Source: Persicaria tinctoria (Eukaryota > Streptophyta > Magnoliopsida > Caryophyllales > Polygonaceae). From it: a stretch of 64,000 nt of DNA. The notes beneath the pieces are model-generated. The model ran no database searches, was not told the origin of the DNA, and worked only from the letters and a program-made list of their open reading frames with translations. The stretch spans positions 50,975,702 through 51,039,701 of the forward strand of contig JBANSL010000004.1 in NCBI GenBank assembly GCA_037127255.1. The letters run 5' to 3'. This document shows, piece by piece, positions 1-10,559 of the stretch. How positions within the stretch are numbered: position 1 is the first letter of the stretch; the number at the start of each line of letters is the position of its first letter. The translations under genes were made by a program, and so were the position numbers.

Positions 1-180
1 CTGGTCGATTTCGCTGAGATCTTTCCACTACCCGAGATCCGCTAACACGCTTCCTCGTGGATCGATCCTGACAGCCTTCTACTACCACGGGAGGAAGTCT
101 TGTGTTTATTTGCTAAGACAGGGAAGTCAGTCTGATCTCTATTTTATATTTATTTCATACTTGACCATCCTCCTGCAACA
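1..180 (+). repeat. 3' end of an LTR, family A
   Basis: The segment matches the U5 end of the family A LTRs at 16767-18250, 29031-29984, 49266-51087 and 58723-60910. Shared features are the core CTCGTGGATCGATCCTGAC, a GGGAGGAAGTCTTGT block and the terminus CCTCCTGCAACA. The LTR terminus is at 180 and the next bases resume a LINE reverse-transcriptase sequence at its FADD-type motif, so the element appears inserted in that LINE. The upstream flank lies outside the window, so the target duplication (expected ACGAC) cannot be confirmed. Confidence 0.75.
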
Positions 181-189
181 ACGACATAA

Positions 190-1450
190 TAATTTTTTTC
201 GAAAGGAAGCGTTGATGCCTATCTGGAAGTAAAAGATATCATAGCTGCGTATTGTAAAGTCTCTGGACACAAATTTAATCTTCACAAATATGCTTTTCAA
301 GCTACAAAAGGGATTAGTGCAGCTCGGAAGAAAGATATTGAGGGTTGTTTGGGAATATCGAATGAACAAAACCTTGATAAATATCTTGGTTGCCCAATCA
401 TTAATGGAAAAGTTAATAAAGATACATTCCAAGAGCTTCTATGCAAATCCAAAGAACAATTGTCTCAATGGCGGGCTAACTCCATGCCTCAACAAGGTCG
501 GGATGTACTAATGAAGTCAAATCTGGCAGCTAAACCTTTGTATACCATGCAAAGCTTCATGCTACCGGCTTCGATCCATAAGGAGTTGGATCAAATAAAC
601 CGGAAATTCTTCTGGAATAAGGATCTTCAATACCGTCCACTCATTGGGAGGGATAAGATTTGTAGACCTCAAAATAAGGGAGGGATGGGAATCAGAAAGG
701 CATGCAAAATGAATGAGGCATTACAACTAAAACTACTATGGAAAACGCTTGCAGAACCAAACAATTTCTGGGTCCAGGTGATACAGTATAAGTACCTTAA
801 GACACAGAATGTTTTAAATTACAGAAAGAATGGTAATTATTCTTGGCAATTGGCCAAACTCTACCCGCTAATACCCAAATTCAAAAACGGCATGATCTGG
901 TCGGTAGGAAATGGGCAAACTATTAAGTTCTGGAATGACAACTGGCTCTGGCCCCACCCTATTTCGGAAAATGGGGACTGTCCGGCTCACATCCAAGAAA
1001 ATGAACGAGTAAGTGATTATATAATGAACGGTAAATGGTGGTTGGAAAAATTGGAGAGGTGTCTGCCTCCACATATTGCAATAGAAATTATCTCGATACA
1101 TATTCCAACAGTCCCATTTGAGGATAGGTTATATTGGTGGCATGAACGCTCTGGCTGGTTCATAACACAGAGTGCGTATAACCTCCTGACTCATGAATGG
1201 GCCACGGAGGAGGACAAATATAAGTGGATATGGAAGCTTGATACATTACCTAAAGTCAAGAATTTTATGTGGAAATTGAGCCACAATGGATTACCAACTA
1301 AATCTAGGTTGACTTAGTGTGGTATGGCCATCCCCGTGTCATGTGCGATTTGTGGCGATGGTGTTGAAGATGTCATGCATCTTTTCACTGAGTGTGGGGC
1401 GCATCTGATTTCGGGTTTTCTGTCACCAGCACAAAAACATTTGCTATTGC
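190..1450 (+). pseudogene. LINE reverse transcriptase C-terminal part and zf-RVT region (decayed)
   Basis: In the family, RT copies the element RNA at the nicked target. The reading starts at the end of the RT catalytic block (ADD-I-I-FF, then KVSGHKFNLHK) and passes through YLGCPIING and QQGRDVLMK. From 349 to 1317 it is open for 322 codons, through the thumb and W-rich linker (FWNKDLQYRP, WSVGNGQTIKFWND). It ends at the zf-RVT segment WKLDTLPKVKNFMWK, where a stop at 1315 interrupts it before a Cys/His block (CAICGDGVEDVMHLFTECG) in the same frame. The sequence before 349 needs a frame change. The catalytic palm lies upstream of the inserted LTR. Confidence 0.85.
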
Positions 1451-1743
1451 AGCTAGTCGAAGCATCGAGGAACTTCAAATAGATTCTAAATTTCATGGGT
1501 GAACAATTGGAGAATTCAGTGAGCGCTACGATTGCAAATCGCTGGTGGGCATTTTGGTAATATCGCAATAAGATTTCATTTGCTGATGACAGTAACAATA
1601 CAAATACAAGTGTCATCGCTTTGGCCGACTCGATTACCAAGAGTTGGGATAATGCTCAATATTTTAATGAGGCAGATAGAATTCCGACTGCTATAAAAAA
1701 GGACAATCGAAAATTATAAAAAAAGTCATGACAGAAATGTAAA

Positions 1744-2232
1744 TTGACAAAACCACCGCCAGGAACATACAAACTAAATTTCGACGGGTCCTCCTTGTCC
1801 GATCGTTACAGTTCTAGGGGATACATCATTCATGATTGGCAGGGCAATCCGATTGAGGTCAACTACAAACGTTTAGGAAAGAAATCCCCTTTGGTGGCTG
1901 AGGCTCTGGCCTTACTACTGGGTGTGCAAAACGTCGTGCAGCTAAGGATCCAAAAACTACAGATAGAGGGTGACTCCTTGACTATCATAAAGTACTTCCA
2001 ACGCCCAACCAGGTGTCCATGGGAGGTTGAACTCATCTTATTTGAGACTAAGCTTCTCCTACAGGGAGTTCCTTCGGTCTCCTTCTCTCATTTTCCCCGC
2101 GAGGGCAATACCGTGGCTGATATGGTTGCACACCTTTACCACGGTGCCCGGGGGAATGAGAATTTACTAGATCTTGCTCTGCAGGATGTCATCCGTAAGG
2201 ATGCTATCGGTTATGATCTCACATCCTTCTGA
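1744..2232 (+). pseudogene. LINE-encoded RNase H domain
   Basis: The open stretch of about 162 codons encodes the plant-LINE RNase H (RVT_3 type). It begins with YKLNFDGSSLSD (first catalytic Asp in NFDGS), then AEALALLLGVQ (the Glu position), EGDSLTIIKYF (second Asp) and PREGNTVADMVAH (last Asp). No good ATG is present; in the family this domain continues the ORF2 polyprotein, and here the link is broken by stops between about 1490 and 1740. All four expected acidic positions look present, so this domain is better preserved than the region before it. It ends just before the element's poly-A. Confidence 0.85.
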
Positions 2233-2256
2233 AATCTTACCCAATAAAAAAAAAGT

Positions 2257-3255
2257 AAAAACCATCCGCCTCCCTCTTTAATCTGAAGATTGACGCTCTC
2301 TCTCTCTCTCTTATCTATTCGCTTCCATCTTCTCTCAACTCGCAGATCCATCCATGGTCGCCGTTCCTGATCTCTCTCACTCGGGCTCTCGTTTTCCATT
2401 CCCGGCCACTCACCTTTTGATTTTGAAGAAGAAGGAAGGCCATACTTTTTATCCATCCCGCTGGCCGAGTTTGGGTAATTGGGTGAGGGATTCTCTTCAT
2501 TTTCTTTTGTTTTTTCACCTTTTCTCTATCCTCTTTTTTTATAATGTGGCTATAATAAGTTTCATTTTCCAGATCTCGAATGGGTTATTGAGTTTGGGCG
2601 ATACGAGGGCTTCGCAATTGCATATGGCTTCGGAAATGTATTACAGAGAAGAGAGAAAATAGTAAGTAATCTCTACCGCGCTTCATTTCTCCACGGTAAG
2701 CGGGTAAGATAAGTTTTCCAGTTCTCAAGTTCATTAAATTTCAGTCATTCATGTGAACCTATTATTTTCATTGGATTTATTCACTCAAATCCATAACCGT
2801 GAATCGATCAGTTGAATTGCTTGAATCCATAAGCTAAAATTGAAGTGATTTATTGTACCCTTCTAGCTATAAAATAATTGTAAGGTTAGCAGATTGTTGA
2901 AAAATAAGCACACTGTTGAAGTAATTTGCGTTGTGGCAGGGTTTGAGTTTGAAATTCGGTTCAATTGTGGTAAAACCAAACCGAACACAGACCAAACCGG
3001 TAAATAACCAAACCAAACCTAATGCTTTCGGTTTGGCGTTCCGTTAGGCTTTCGGTTTGAAATTTTGAAATTTTCGGTTTCGGTTTCGGTTCAGCCCGGT
3101 TCGGTTAGGTTCTAGACCGATCCACAACCCTAGACTAGCCGAGGTTTTGGATCAATTTGTTTTGCCTCATGCAGTATCACGCTCACATTCGAGGGCTCAA
3201 TACTTACGATAGGCATAAGAAATTTGTTCAGGATTATGTTATGAATCTTACCTAG
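2257..3255 (+). pseudogene. Degenerate host-gene fragment, possibly FRA10AC1-like (tentative)
   Basis: Right after the LINE poly-A the sequence resembles a 5' UTR and first exons: a CT-rich run at 2293-2312, then an open frame at 2354-2662 ending in MASEMYYREERK next to a GTAAGT at 2660. About 500 bases on, after a pyrimidine-rich CAG, 3175-3252 reads YHAHIRGLNTYDRHKKFVQD. That block recalls the conserved start of Fra10Ac1-domain proteins, but I recognise it only by eye. The two pieces do not join in a clean frame and the second meets a stop. I treat this as a broken exon cluster of uncertain identity. Confidence 0.35.
2940..3130. repeat. CGGTTTGG/CCAAACCG-rich low-complexity repeat
   Basis: The stretch consists of alternating AACCAAACCG and CGGTTTCGGTTT units, so the two halves are complementary and could fold back. 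Similar CGGTTTGGTT-rich insertions are common in plant introns and are often small DNA elements. No clear target duplication was found. It lies between the two putative exons of the fragment described at 2257-3255. Confidence 0.5.
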
Positions 3256-4205
3256 TTACGGATTTCACTTCGATTAATTGATTTGGCCGGGGTTGATGCT
3301 TGTTAGGGTTTTGAATTTGGATTTGAAGTTTGTAGTCGTTTTTGTTATGATTGAGAAAATAGAGATCATATGTGATGTACTATGCGACTTACGTTTCAGT
3401 TAGGGTTTTAAATTTGAACCTATTGTTCTAGCTAGGGGTAGTGTTGAAGCACTAACTTAAAATTCACCTATAAAAGATGACTTGGAGTAGCTTTGATGGG
3501 GATCAAATCATTGTTCTCAATGCTTGTGTTTATTTTATGTTGTTGGATATATAGCTGGAATCCAATATGTGTTCTTCAACTCCTTCAACAGATTGGAAGA
3601 AACATGTAGATTAAGCTCTTACAATGGGATCTGCTTCGCACTTTGTGCTTAATTAGGATGCACGCTTCTTTGAAATCAAGGATTGGGAGGAAATGAAGTT
3701 TTGAAGAAGCTCAAATCGAGCTAGAAATCAACACAATTGCCATTGATAAGAGATCAAGAAAGCTCTAGAAAGAGTTTGTTACAAGTTGCACAATTGCAAC
3801 TGAAATTGGCACCAAGATCTCCCTCTTATACAAAAGGATTCGGAGATCTGTATGTGTGAAAAGACTACTTTTCCTCTCCTAAAGATGCAGAATTACAATG
3901 TGTAAAATACACATTGATGTGCATCTTATACCTTCCCATAGAAGTGTTCTTGGTAGCTATGATCCCACTCTTGTAGACGAAAATGGTGGCTTAGTTATCC
4001 TTTGGTGGAGAGGTGGACAAGTTTCTCGCAAGCTCTTGTACGTACTGTTTACTTGTCCGTGTATGTAATACTCACTTTGCTTATTCTTTAGCTAATTTTT
4101 CTTTTTTTGGAAGTTCTTTTTCTTCCACCAATGTAGTGTTGGCTTCTTTTACAGGATATTCAGATTTTTTTTAATTATCTAATCTAGTAATTGATACTTT
4201 CTCAG

Positions 4206-5077
4206 GTCCGTGATGCTAAAATAAAAGTTTTGACTAGCCTGAAGCAGAATAAAGAAGAAGAAAATGCAGAATGGGGAAACCTATCAGCATCATTGAAGGC
4301 AAGTGAATGTTTCTTGTTCAAAGTCTTCTGAGCTGTTTTATTGTGATTATGGACTTCTAATAGGGTGTTACACATGTCTAATTTTTTGTTCAGTCTCATG
4401 TATTTCTTTCATGATGTATTCATTTATAAAATTGTATTATAGTCCTGAATGTCTTTATCACACGCATTAATAAATGTGATTCAATTCATATAATTTCTTC
4501 ATACTTTTATGACTGACACTTGTGACCTCATTAGTTGGAAAGTAGTAATCAAAGGAGTAATTCCCATTTCACCTCTTCTTCTATTCTGTAGGTTGTAGAT
4601 GCAGCAAACGAGGCAATTGATAGCGTTGACAGAGATGAGCTAGCAAAATATCTTTCCCAGAAATACGAACTAGAGGATGATAAATCAAAGGTAAATGTCT
4701 ATAAAAATCAGACTTTATGAAGTAAATAATTTAGAAAGATATTGTGTGCTTACACTTGATATGGTGGTATAATTTGTGTGATTTTGCTTTTGAGTGTGGT
4801 TACCCTTGATATGGTATATTGGTAAAGAGAGTCGTCTTATCTAGAAAGATATTGTGTGCTTACTCTTGATATGGTATAATTGGTGTGATAAGTGTAAATT
4901 ATTACAGATGTGAACTAATCTAGCTAGTCTTCTGCTTTTTCTTCTTATACTTCACCCATTCGCTGTTTTTTACTAATGAATTACAGAAAATCAAGAGGCA
5001 AATGGAGACAAGCCGAGACGTTAGTGGAGGCTCTTTATCAGAAAGGGCTTCCACTTAGTGAGCTTTCCACTTTGAAG
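4206..5077 (+). pseudogene. TPP2: Tripeptidyl peptidase II fragment (three exon remnants, introns kept)
   Basis: Three exon-like blocks match the C-terminal region of plant tripeptidyl peptidase II, a giant cytosolic serine peptidase of the subtilisin family that acts downstream of the proteasome. Exon 1 (4206-4298) reads VRDAKIKVLTSLKQ...LSASLK; exon 2 (4592-4690) reads VVDAANEAIDSVDRDELAKY...; exon 3 (4987-5077) begins KIKRQMETSRD and ends VEALYQKGLPLSELSTLK. Introns are retained, so this is a genomic DNA copy, not a processed one. Exon 3 is 91 bases long and changes frame in the middle, consistent with a 2-base deletion. The segment that normally lies between exons 1 and 2 is absent and the exon 1 donor is GC rather than GT. 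The catalytic N-terminal half is not in the window, so this is a fragment. Confidence 0.8.
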
Positions 5078-6299
5078 GTTAATCTCATTCAACTATGCCT
5101 TTTTCTTAATGTTGTACACAACAGTGAAGTATATGTCCGTGTTTTCTGCTTCTTTTCTATTATCAATGATTATTGCTACATGAAAGGAACTTCAAAAAGA
5201 AGGCATCTCCCCTGTTTTCAGTTCTTTTAGAAGTTGTTTTTATCTTGATCCTTGTTTCCGTTCAGGAGGTACATGATTTAAAAGTTATTCTAGTTTTTTC
5301 AGAGTTGCATTTATAAAAACTCATACCACTTTTGTTGCTTATGTGTTTCTTCGATTGATTTAGAGACTCTACAGGGATTGGTAGAATATCACTATATAGG
5401 ATTAGTTGCAATTTCGCGAATAATCAACATAGTACATGTGAAACATGCAAATAAGGCAAAATGGTCGTTTATAACCTTGAGACAATGCATACTCCAGACC
5501 ATATGTGCAATTTTGAGAACCTCACTCAAAGATCATAACCTTGACTAATCTCAACTTCTTTGAATCAGTAGATTACGTTCTTTTGTTTTTTTACCAACTT
5601 GAAAACATACATGGTTGAACTTGTGTTCTTTTCTGTAGTTTTTAGCTTTTGCTTCTTCAGTTTGAATATATATGCTTGCATCATTTTTCTTGCATTATTT
5701 TCGTGTTGTTGTTTAAGTCTAACATTGTCCATATGCATGCATATTCTGTAATTTTTTACCTTTTGGTTGCATTATTTTAAGTCCAACAACGATTCTATGA
5801 TTCGGTGCTTATTTTGCTTACTTCTTTCTATTGAGTTTGAAGTGAACATATGCTACGTGTAGCACATGTTCCATAATCAATACGGAGTATATGTTAATCA
5901 CATTCTATACTGATCTCCCCTCCCCCCTCTTTTTCTTTACAGATATTGGATATTGAGAAATTGGCAGTGTCCTCTATATCAAAGGTGTCTGCAAGACAGC
6001 GAGCTGGTTGTCAAATTAGACCCAGGAAGTGTTACAAGTGATACTTTATTTTCAAACTTATGTATGAAAGCATGCAAAATGGTAAATGGATTATGGATGT
6101 TTCTTAATAGAAAAATATGCAGACAACATTGTTGACCTAGTTGTAGCAATTGTTGTTATTGGTGTATTATAACCATTTTCATTATAGACGTTATATTTTC
6201 TTTGGGGTTATAATGTTGTTGTATGTTTAGGCCATGCATTCTGTAATTAAAATTGTATATTTGTTTGAGAAAGAATCAGATTGGATTTTTTTAGCTCGG
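5078..6299 (+). other. Intron-like AT-rich sequence with one exon-like block
   Basis: Most of this stretch is T-rich and looks like intron. After a TTTACAG acceptor, 5942-6030 gives an open reading LDIEKLAVSSISKVSARQR followed by a stop about 17 codons later. It does not match the expected next part of tripeptidyl peptidase II and I do not recognise it. No other gene, repeat or transposon end is clear. Confidence 0.4.
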
Positions 6300-6654
6300 T
6301 TCTGAAGAATATTATAATGCACAAAATCATTTGTATATTATATTTTTTTAAAATATATGGAATGTTTTAGCTCGGATCTGGAAATTCCGGGCTAAAACGC
6401 AACTTTTTTTTTAATTTTCCAGAAATAATTTACCAACGGCTCCTTAACGTGGCAAACATGTTGTCTTTCATAAGGGTAGCTTTGCCATCGTTTAGCCACG
6501 GCTCTTAGCCGAAGCTACCAAAATTTCCCAGCCCACGATTCGTCAAGGCCCCATTTGATGTCGCATGGCCGAAGCTGGCATGCTTTTTCCACCATAAATT
6601 GGCCTTTTGCCACGGGAAATTGCTGAAGCAAATTTAACTTGTTTTTTTGTAGTG
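6300..6654. mobile_element. CACTA (En/Spm) transposon terminus
   Basis: The segment ends at 6654 with TTTTTTTGTAGTG, the terminal form of CACTA transposons (CACTACAAAAAAA on the other strand). Inside are short subterminal units such as TTAGCTCGG, TTAGCCACGG and CTTAGCCG in both orientations, as expected of the transposase-binding subterminal repeats of this superfamily. TCA at 6655-6657 would be the 3-base target duplication. I found no matching CACTACAAA terminus upstream, so the extent of the element, and whether the gene fragments at 2257-6100 belong to it, are open. Confidence 0.6.
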
Positions 6655-6779
6655 TCAGAGGAATGATGTATGTGTTTTTTTACCATGTGTTGTTGCCTAT
6701 TTTCACTCCAAAATTTGTTTCTTATTGATGTTTTGAGTTCGGAATGATAGGAAATTGTGTAGTTGTTGATTATTTGCAA

Positions 6780-7626
6780 GATATGGAGGTCTACACGAAT
6801 TTGGTTTTATTTTGCAGAGATTTGGAGCTGATATGAAGCAATTTCAACAAGGAGTCCACGGAAAGAAGTTGCTCGATATCGACTAAGAGTAGTCAACATC
6901 GATCGATCATGGATTGAGAAGAATGGAAAAAGAGGAGTCTTTGTAATCAAGAGAAGAGTGGTCAAAGTTCATCCTTGATGTCAACCAGAACTCGACATCG
7001 ACCACGTATGTTGAAGAGCTCGACATCAACCTTTACCACTCGATGTCGACCAAGGCTGATTTGTACTCATGAGCTAAGGAAGAGAAGAGCTCGATCTCGA
7101 CTAGAGCCCGACATCAATGGAAGCTAAAGGCGCTCGATATCGACCACTCTGTTTGATATCAACCGGAAGTGCACACGCACAGCAGACGCGTTCGGATAAG
7201 TCCGTATCTTTGGAGGATTGCTATCCCACGATTTTAATTTTATCTTTCCTTCATTAGATATACTTCCTTAAATTAGATATTTTTCCTTGGTGGTTAAGTT
7301 AGGTTTATTATAAATTAAGTCGCTAGGGCTACGCTTTTATCATCCAAATTCATAGAGAACAAGAACGTACACTTGGAGTTTTGTTTGAAGCTTTAGGTTT
7401 TTCGAAGTTCATATGAGATTTTGAGCACGAAGATTGTGGAGACTTTAGGTTTTTATTCAGTTTTAATCCAATTAATTTATTTCTATGATATGATTTGTCT
7501 TTCTTCTACCATGAGCGAGTAGTCACTTTTCTTCTAGGGTCGGTGACCCTGACAATAGCCATGTATATGTGTTTGATGAGTTACTGATTTTCCACGTTTT
7601 CGTTCTCTTCTACCTTGTGCTTAATC
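6780..7626 (+). repeat. LTR family A, left part (interrupted by a MULE)
   Basis: Five TCGA-NN-TCGA units (for example CTCGATATCGACTA) lie between 6866 and 7150. Later comes the family landmark reading ACCATGAGCGAGTAGTCAC...AGCCATGTA at 7510-7565, also found on the other strand at 17530, 50998 and 59590. The LTR breaks at 7626 and resumes at 11197 after the inserted MULE. Its 5' terminus is not clear. Many differences from the other copies make it one of the oldest family A copies here. Confidence 0.65.
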
Positions 7627-7860
7627 AGTGTTCTAAATATCGGATATATCGATCGATATATCAGCGATATATCGGGGATATTTAGAACACAATACGATAT
7701 TGAGGTATCGGTTGGATAATATCGGTGAACGCTACTTATCGGGTCAACGACCGATATATCGGTCAATATCGGGTTGACCGATTTATCATTTCTAGTGTAC
7801 GACATCCTTTTACTTCTTTTTTTTTTGCGAAAAATTAAAAAAAAAGGGTTGAGAATTAGA

Positions 7861-8510
7861 TCTGAGGAAGCTTGAAATCGATCTAACCCAGTAACCCCAA
7901 ACCTACAAGGTGGGCCAATCTCGCCTCGTTGAGGCTGTTAGACGTGTCGATGAACCAGCTAACCGAGACGATTCTCGACGAGTTGGCTCGGTTATCTCGC
8001 CTCCCCTAACCTCTATGAGAACTGCTTAGAGGGCCCACCACTAGCAAGCATTGCCTAATCTCCGAACCTCGTCGAGCTCAAATTGTTCGGAAACCGCCTC
8101 TCCGGTGAGCTCTTGAGCGATCTTGGAGAGAAATCGCCTTTGACCATGAGTGACGTCACAGGCAACCTCTTTTCCGTTCAGATTCCGATGACCCTCTGCG
8201 CATAGGGCCGGTTAGAAAAGCTCTTAATGCTGAATAATTCCTTCTCCGGTGAAATTCCGGACACATTGGGTCGTTGTTGGAGCCTTGAATGCGTGCGTCT
8301 AGGGAATAATAACCTCTCCGGCGACGTACCTCAACTTGGCCAACAACGCCTTCACATGTGAAACCCCGGGTGAAATTGGGAGCTTAACCGACCTCAACTA
8401 TCTTGATCTTGCTGAAACCAGTTATCTGGCAAGGTTCCCATGGGGCTTCAGAATTTGAAGCTCAATCAGCTTAATTTTTTCAACAATCGGCTTTCAGGTT
8501 CATTTGGTAA
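7861..8510 (+). pseudogene. LRR receptor-like kinase fragment (HAESA/HSL1-like ectodomain)
   Basis: Leucine-rich-repeat text runs through this segment in shifting frames: LASLRLLDVSMNQLTETI, then SPNLVELKLFGNRLSGEL, DVTGNLFSVQIPMTLCA, LLMLNNSFSGEIPDTLGR and SLECVRLGNNNLSGDVP, then EIGSLTDLNYLDLAET. The order and spacing match the middle of HAESA/HSL1-type receptor kinases, plasma-membrane receptors for small peptides in plants. No kinase domain, signal peptide or start is present. Stops after ARLSRLP and after TLCA plus frame changes show decay. Location inside a MULE with target duplications makes this captured host sequence rather than a resident gene. Confidence 0.75.
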
Positions 8511-8550
8511 TTTAACAATTTAAATATTAATTTTTCATGGGTATTTTTAA

Positions 8551-8672
<122 letters not shown>

Positions 8673-9211
8673 TAAAGGTTCAAATGAAAATGGGGCTTAA
8701 GATGAAAATCCCTCTTAAAGTGAAAATAGTCTAATTTGGATGTAAATGGGCCTAATTTAAAGGTAAATGGGCCTAATTAAGTGAGTAATGAATAAATGAG
8801 CCTAATTTTGGTGTAAATGAGCCTAATTTTATGAGTAAATGGGAAAATGGTTAAATAACCCTAATTATGGGGTAAATTTCACACGCCTCCCCCAAACTTT
8901 CAATTCATACGAATATTGCCCTTATTTCAATTATGAAAATTACAGATTTTAGCCCATAATTTTTATTTGAAATAATATTGTTAGGTGCAACTATAATATT
9001 AAAAAAATACAACAAGAATGTTACATCAGAATTTTTGTCTTTATTTTAAAAAGGGAAAAAGATGAGATTACAAAATATAAAGTGAACAAATAATACAATA
9101 AATGTTATTATTAATAAATGTGCATTTTCATAATGTGTTCTACCAAATTTTTTCTCTATGGACCGTTATTTTATGACAGTTTTGTACTTTAATGCAACAT
9201 GTGCCATTAAA

Positions 9212-9285
9212 AGCCTATTAGCTCAAAAAATGGTATAGTGATGTGCCCATGCACAAAGGTTCGAGTTCAAAATCCCGCATAAACT
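9212..9285 (+). other. tRNA-like sequence, degenerate (left copy)
   Basis: It begins AGCCTATTAGCTCA and ends with a GTTCAAAATCCC T-arm-like block. It is the counterpart, in the opposite orientation, of the better preserved copy at 9860-9929. The D arm is damaged (GCTCAAAAAATGGTATAG) and the acceptor arms do not pair, so it is not a working tRNA gene. Confidence 0.55.
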
Positions 9286-9395
9286 ATTTATGGTTGCTTT
9301 TTTTGTGTTCCCGTTCATGAATAAGATTATAAAGTGCAATAATAACATGATAATGTGCACAAATAAGATGATATAATGCATATATAACATTATAT

Positions 9396-9797
9396 TGTGC
9401 AAATATAACTTTAAGATGTGCAAATATAACACTATGTTTTGCAAATGTAACATTATATTGTGCATATCTAATAATATAATGTTACGTTGTGCACATATAA
9501 TATTATCTTGTGCGAATATAACATTATTATGTGCAAATATAACTTTAAGTTGTGCAAATATAACACTATGTTTTGCAAATGTAACATTATGTTGTGCATA
9601 TCTAATAATATAATGTTACGTTGTGCACATATAATATTATGTTGTGCGAATATAACATTATATTGTGCAAAATATAACTTTAAGTTGTGCAAATATAACA
9701 CTATGTTTTGCAAATGTAACATTATGTTGTGCATATCTAATAATACAATTGTGCAAAAGTAAGATAGGAGTGTGCAAAAGTAGTATACAATTGTGCA
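9396..9797. repeat. Tandem repeat with 134-bp higher-order period
   Basis: Short units of about 22 bases, each holding TGTGCAAATATAAC or a variant, repeat from about 9330 to 9800. They are organised in a higher-order unit of exactly 134 bases: the block starting TGTGCAAATATAACTTTAAG recurs at 9396, 9530 and 9664. The period is not a multiple of three and open frames on both strands are a by-product of the repeat. Confidence 0.85.
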
Positions 9798-9859
9798 TAA
9801 CTAAGATTATAATGTGCATGATTAACAATTTGCGATTGTTGCACTCTTGTCTATTATGT

Positions 9860-9929
9860 AACCTATGTGGGATTTGAACCCACATCTTTGTGCAAACACA
9901 CATTGCTCTACCAATTGAGCTAATAGGCT
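9860..9929 (-). other. tRNA-like sequence (right copy, better preserved)
   Basis: On the minus strand the 70 bases fold in part as a tRNA: acceptor AGCCTAT pairs with ATAGGTT, the D arm is GCTC-AATTGGTA-GAGC, and the T arm is GTGGG-TTCAAAT-CCCAC. A-box (TAGCTCAATTGGTAGAG) and B-box (GGTTCAAATCC) promoter blocks are intact. The anticodon stem does not pair properly and the variable loop is only about 3 bases, so I call it tRNA-derived rather than a functional tRNA. Confidence 0.65.
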
Positions 9930-9980
9930 AAATTATGATTTTAATGCTAAAATAGAAGAACCTAATCGACCTAAAGCATA

Positions 9981-10455
9981 TCGCAACAAAATTCTAAAAT
10001 CCAATTAGCTCATGATTCACAACCAATTTGACAATGCTATGAACATGAAATTAGCTCCAAATCAACCCAACATCACAACCATATAATCAATTTCAATCAA
10101 TTTGGATGTTGGCAAAAAAAAACCCAAATTCTAAAATATATCGCAATAAAATTCTAAAATCCAATTAGATCATGATCCATAAACAATTTGACAATGCTAT
10201 GAACATGAAATTAGCTCCAAATCAACCCAACAACACAACCATATTATCAATTTCAATCAATTTGGCTTTTGGAAAAAAGCCCCAAATTCTAAAGCTTATC
10301 GCACTATAAAATTCTAAAATCCAATTAGCTAATGATCTATAAACAATTTGACAATGATATGAACATGAAATTAGCTCAAAATCAACCCAACAACACAACC
10401 ATATCATCAATTTCAATCAATTTGGCTTTTTGCAAAAGCCCCAAATTCCGCTCCT
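9981..10455. repeat. Tandem repeat, about 160-bp unit, three copies
   Basis: Three direct copies start at 9981, 10141 and 10299, each opening TCGCAAYAAAATTCTAAAAT and containing CATGAAATTAGCTCCAAATC and a CAATCAATTTGG block. A partial fourth copy starts near 10432. Copies differ by scattered substitutions and small indels. Confidence 0.85.
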
Positions 10456-10559
10456 AAATCAAACCCTAGGTTTTCAATCTCAACCTAAATCATTCAAACA
10501 ATATAAATAATTGTAATAAACAAGTTTAGGGTTAGAAATCATACCAAATTCAAGTTTAA

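Larger units (their letters stand above)
181..2256 (+). mobile_element. LINE (plant L1 type), 3' portion with poly-A tail
   Basis: This is the 3' half of a plant L1-type non-LTR retrotransposon: RT palm/thumb, the connecting region, a zf-RVT-type zinc-binding segment, an RNase H domain, and a short 3' end with an A-rich tail (about 2243-2256). It is closely related to the minus-strand LINE at 35672-48225; both carry YLGCPIIN followed by a conserved Q-G-R block. The 5' half is cut off by the family A LTR and the window edge. Several in-frame stops and frame changes show it is not functional. Confidence 0.9.

Noticed and set aside
5386..6654. CACTATATAGG at 5388 as the left end of the CACTA ending at 6654
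   Set aside because: It lacks the CACTACAAAAAAA terminus and the subterminal repeats seen at the right end.
9330..9800. Regular repeats suggestive of a CRISPR array
   Set aside because: Units are contiguous and degenerate with no unique spacers, and the window is plant nuclear DNA.
9223..9903. Several overlapping open frames on both strands (60-90 codons) with Leu/Ile/Cys/Asn periodicity
   Set aside because: They are products of the 22/134-bp tandem repeat, appear on both strands, and have no start or domain support.
9860..9929. Functional tRNA gene
   Set aside because: Acceptor, D and T arms pair, but the anticodon stem does not and the variable loop is too short; it lies in a mobile element.
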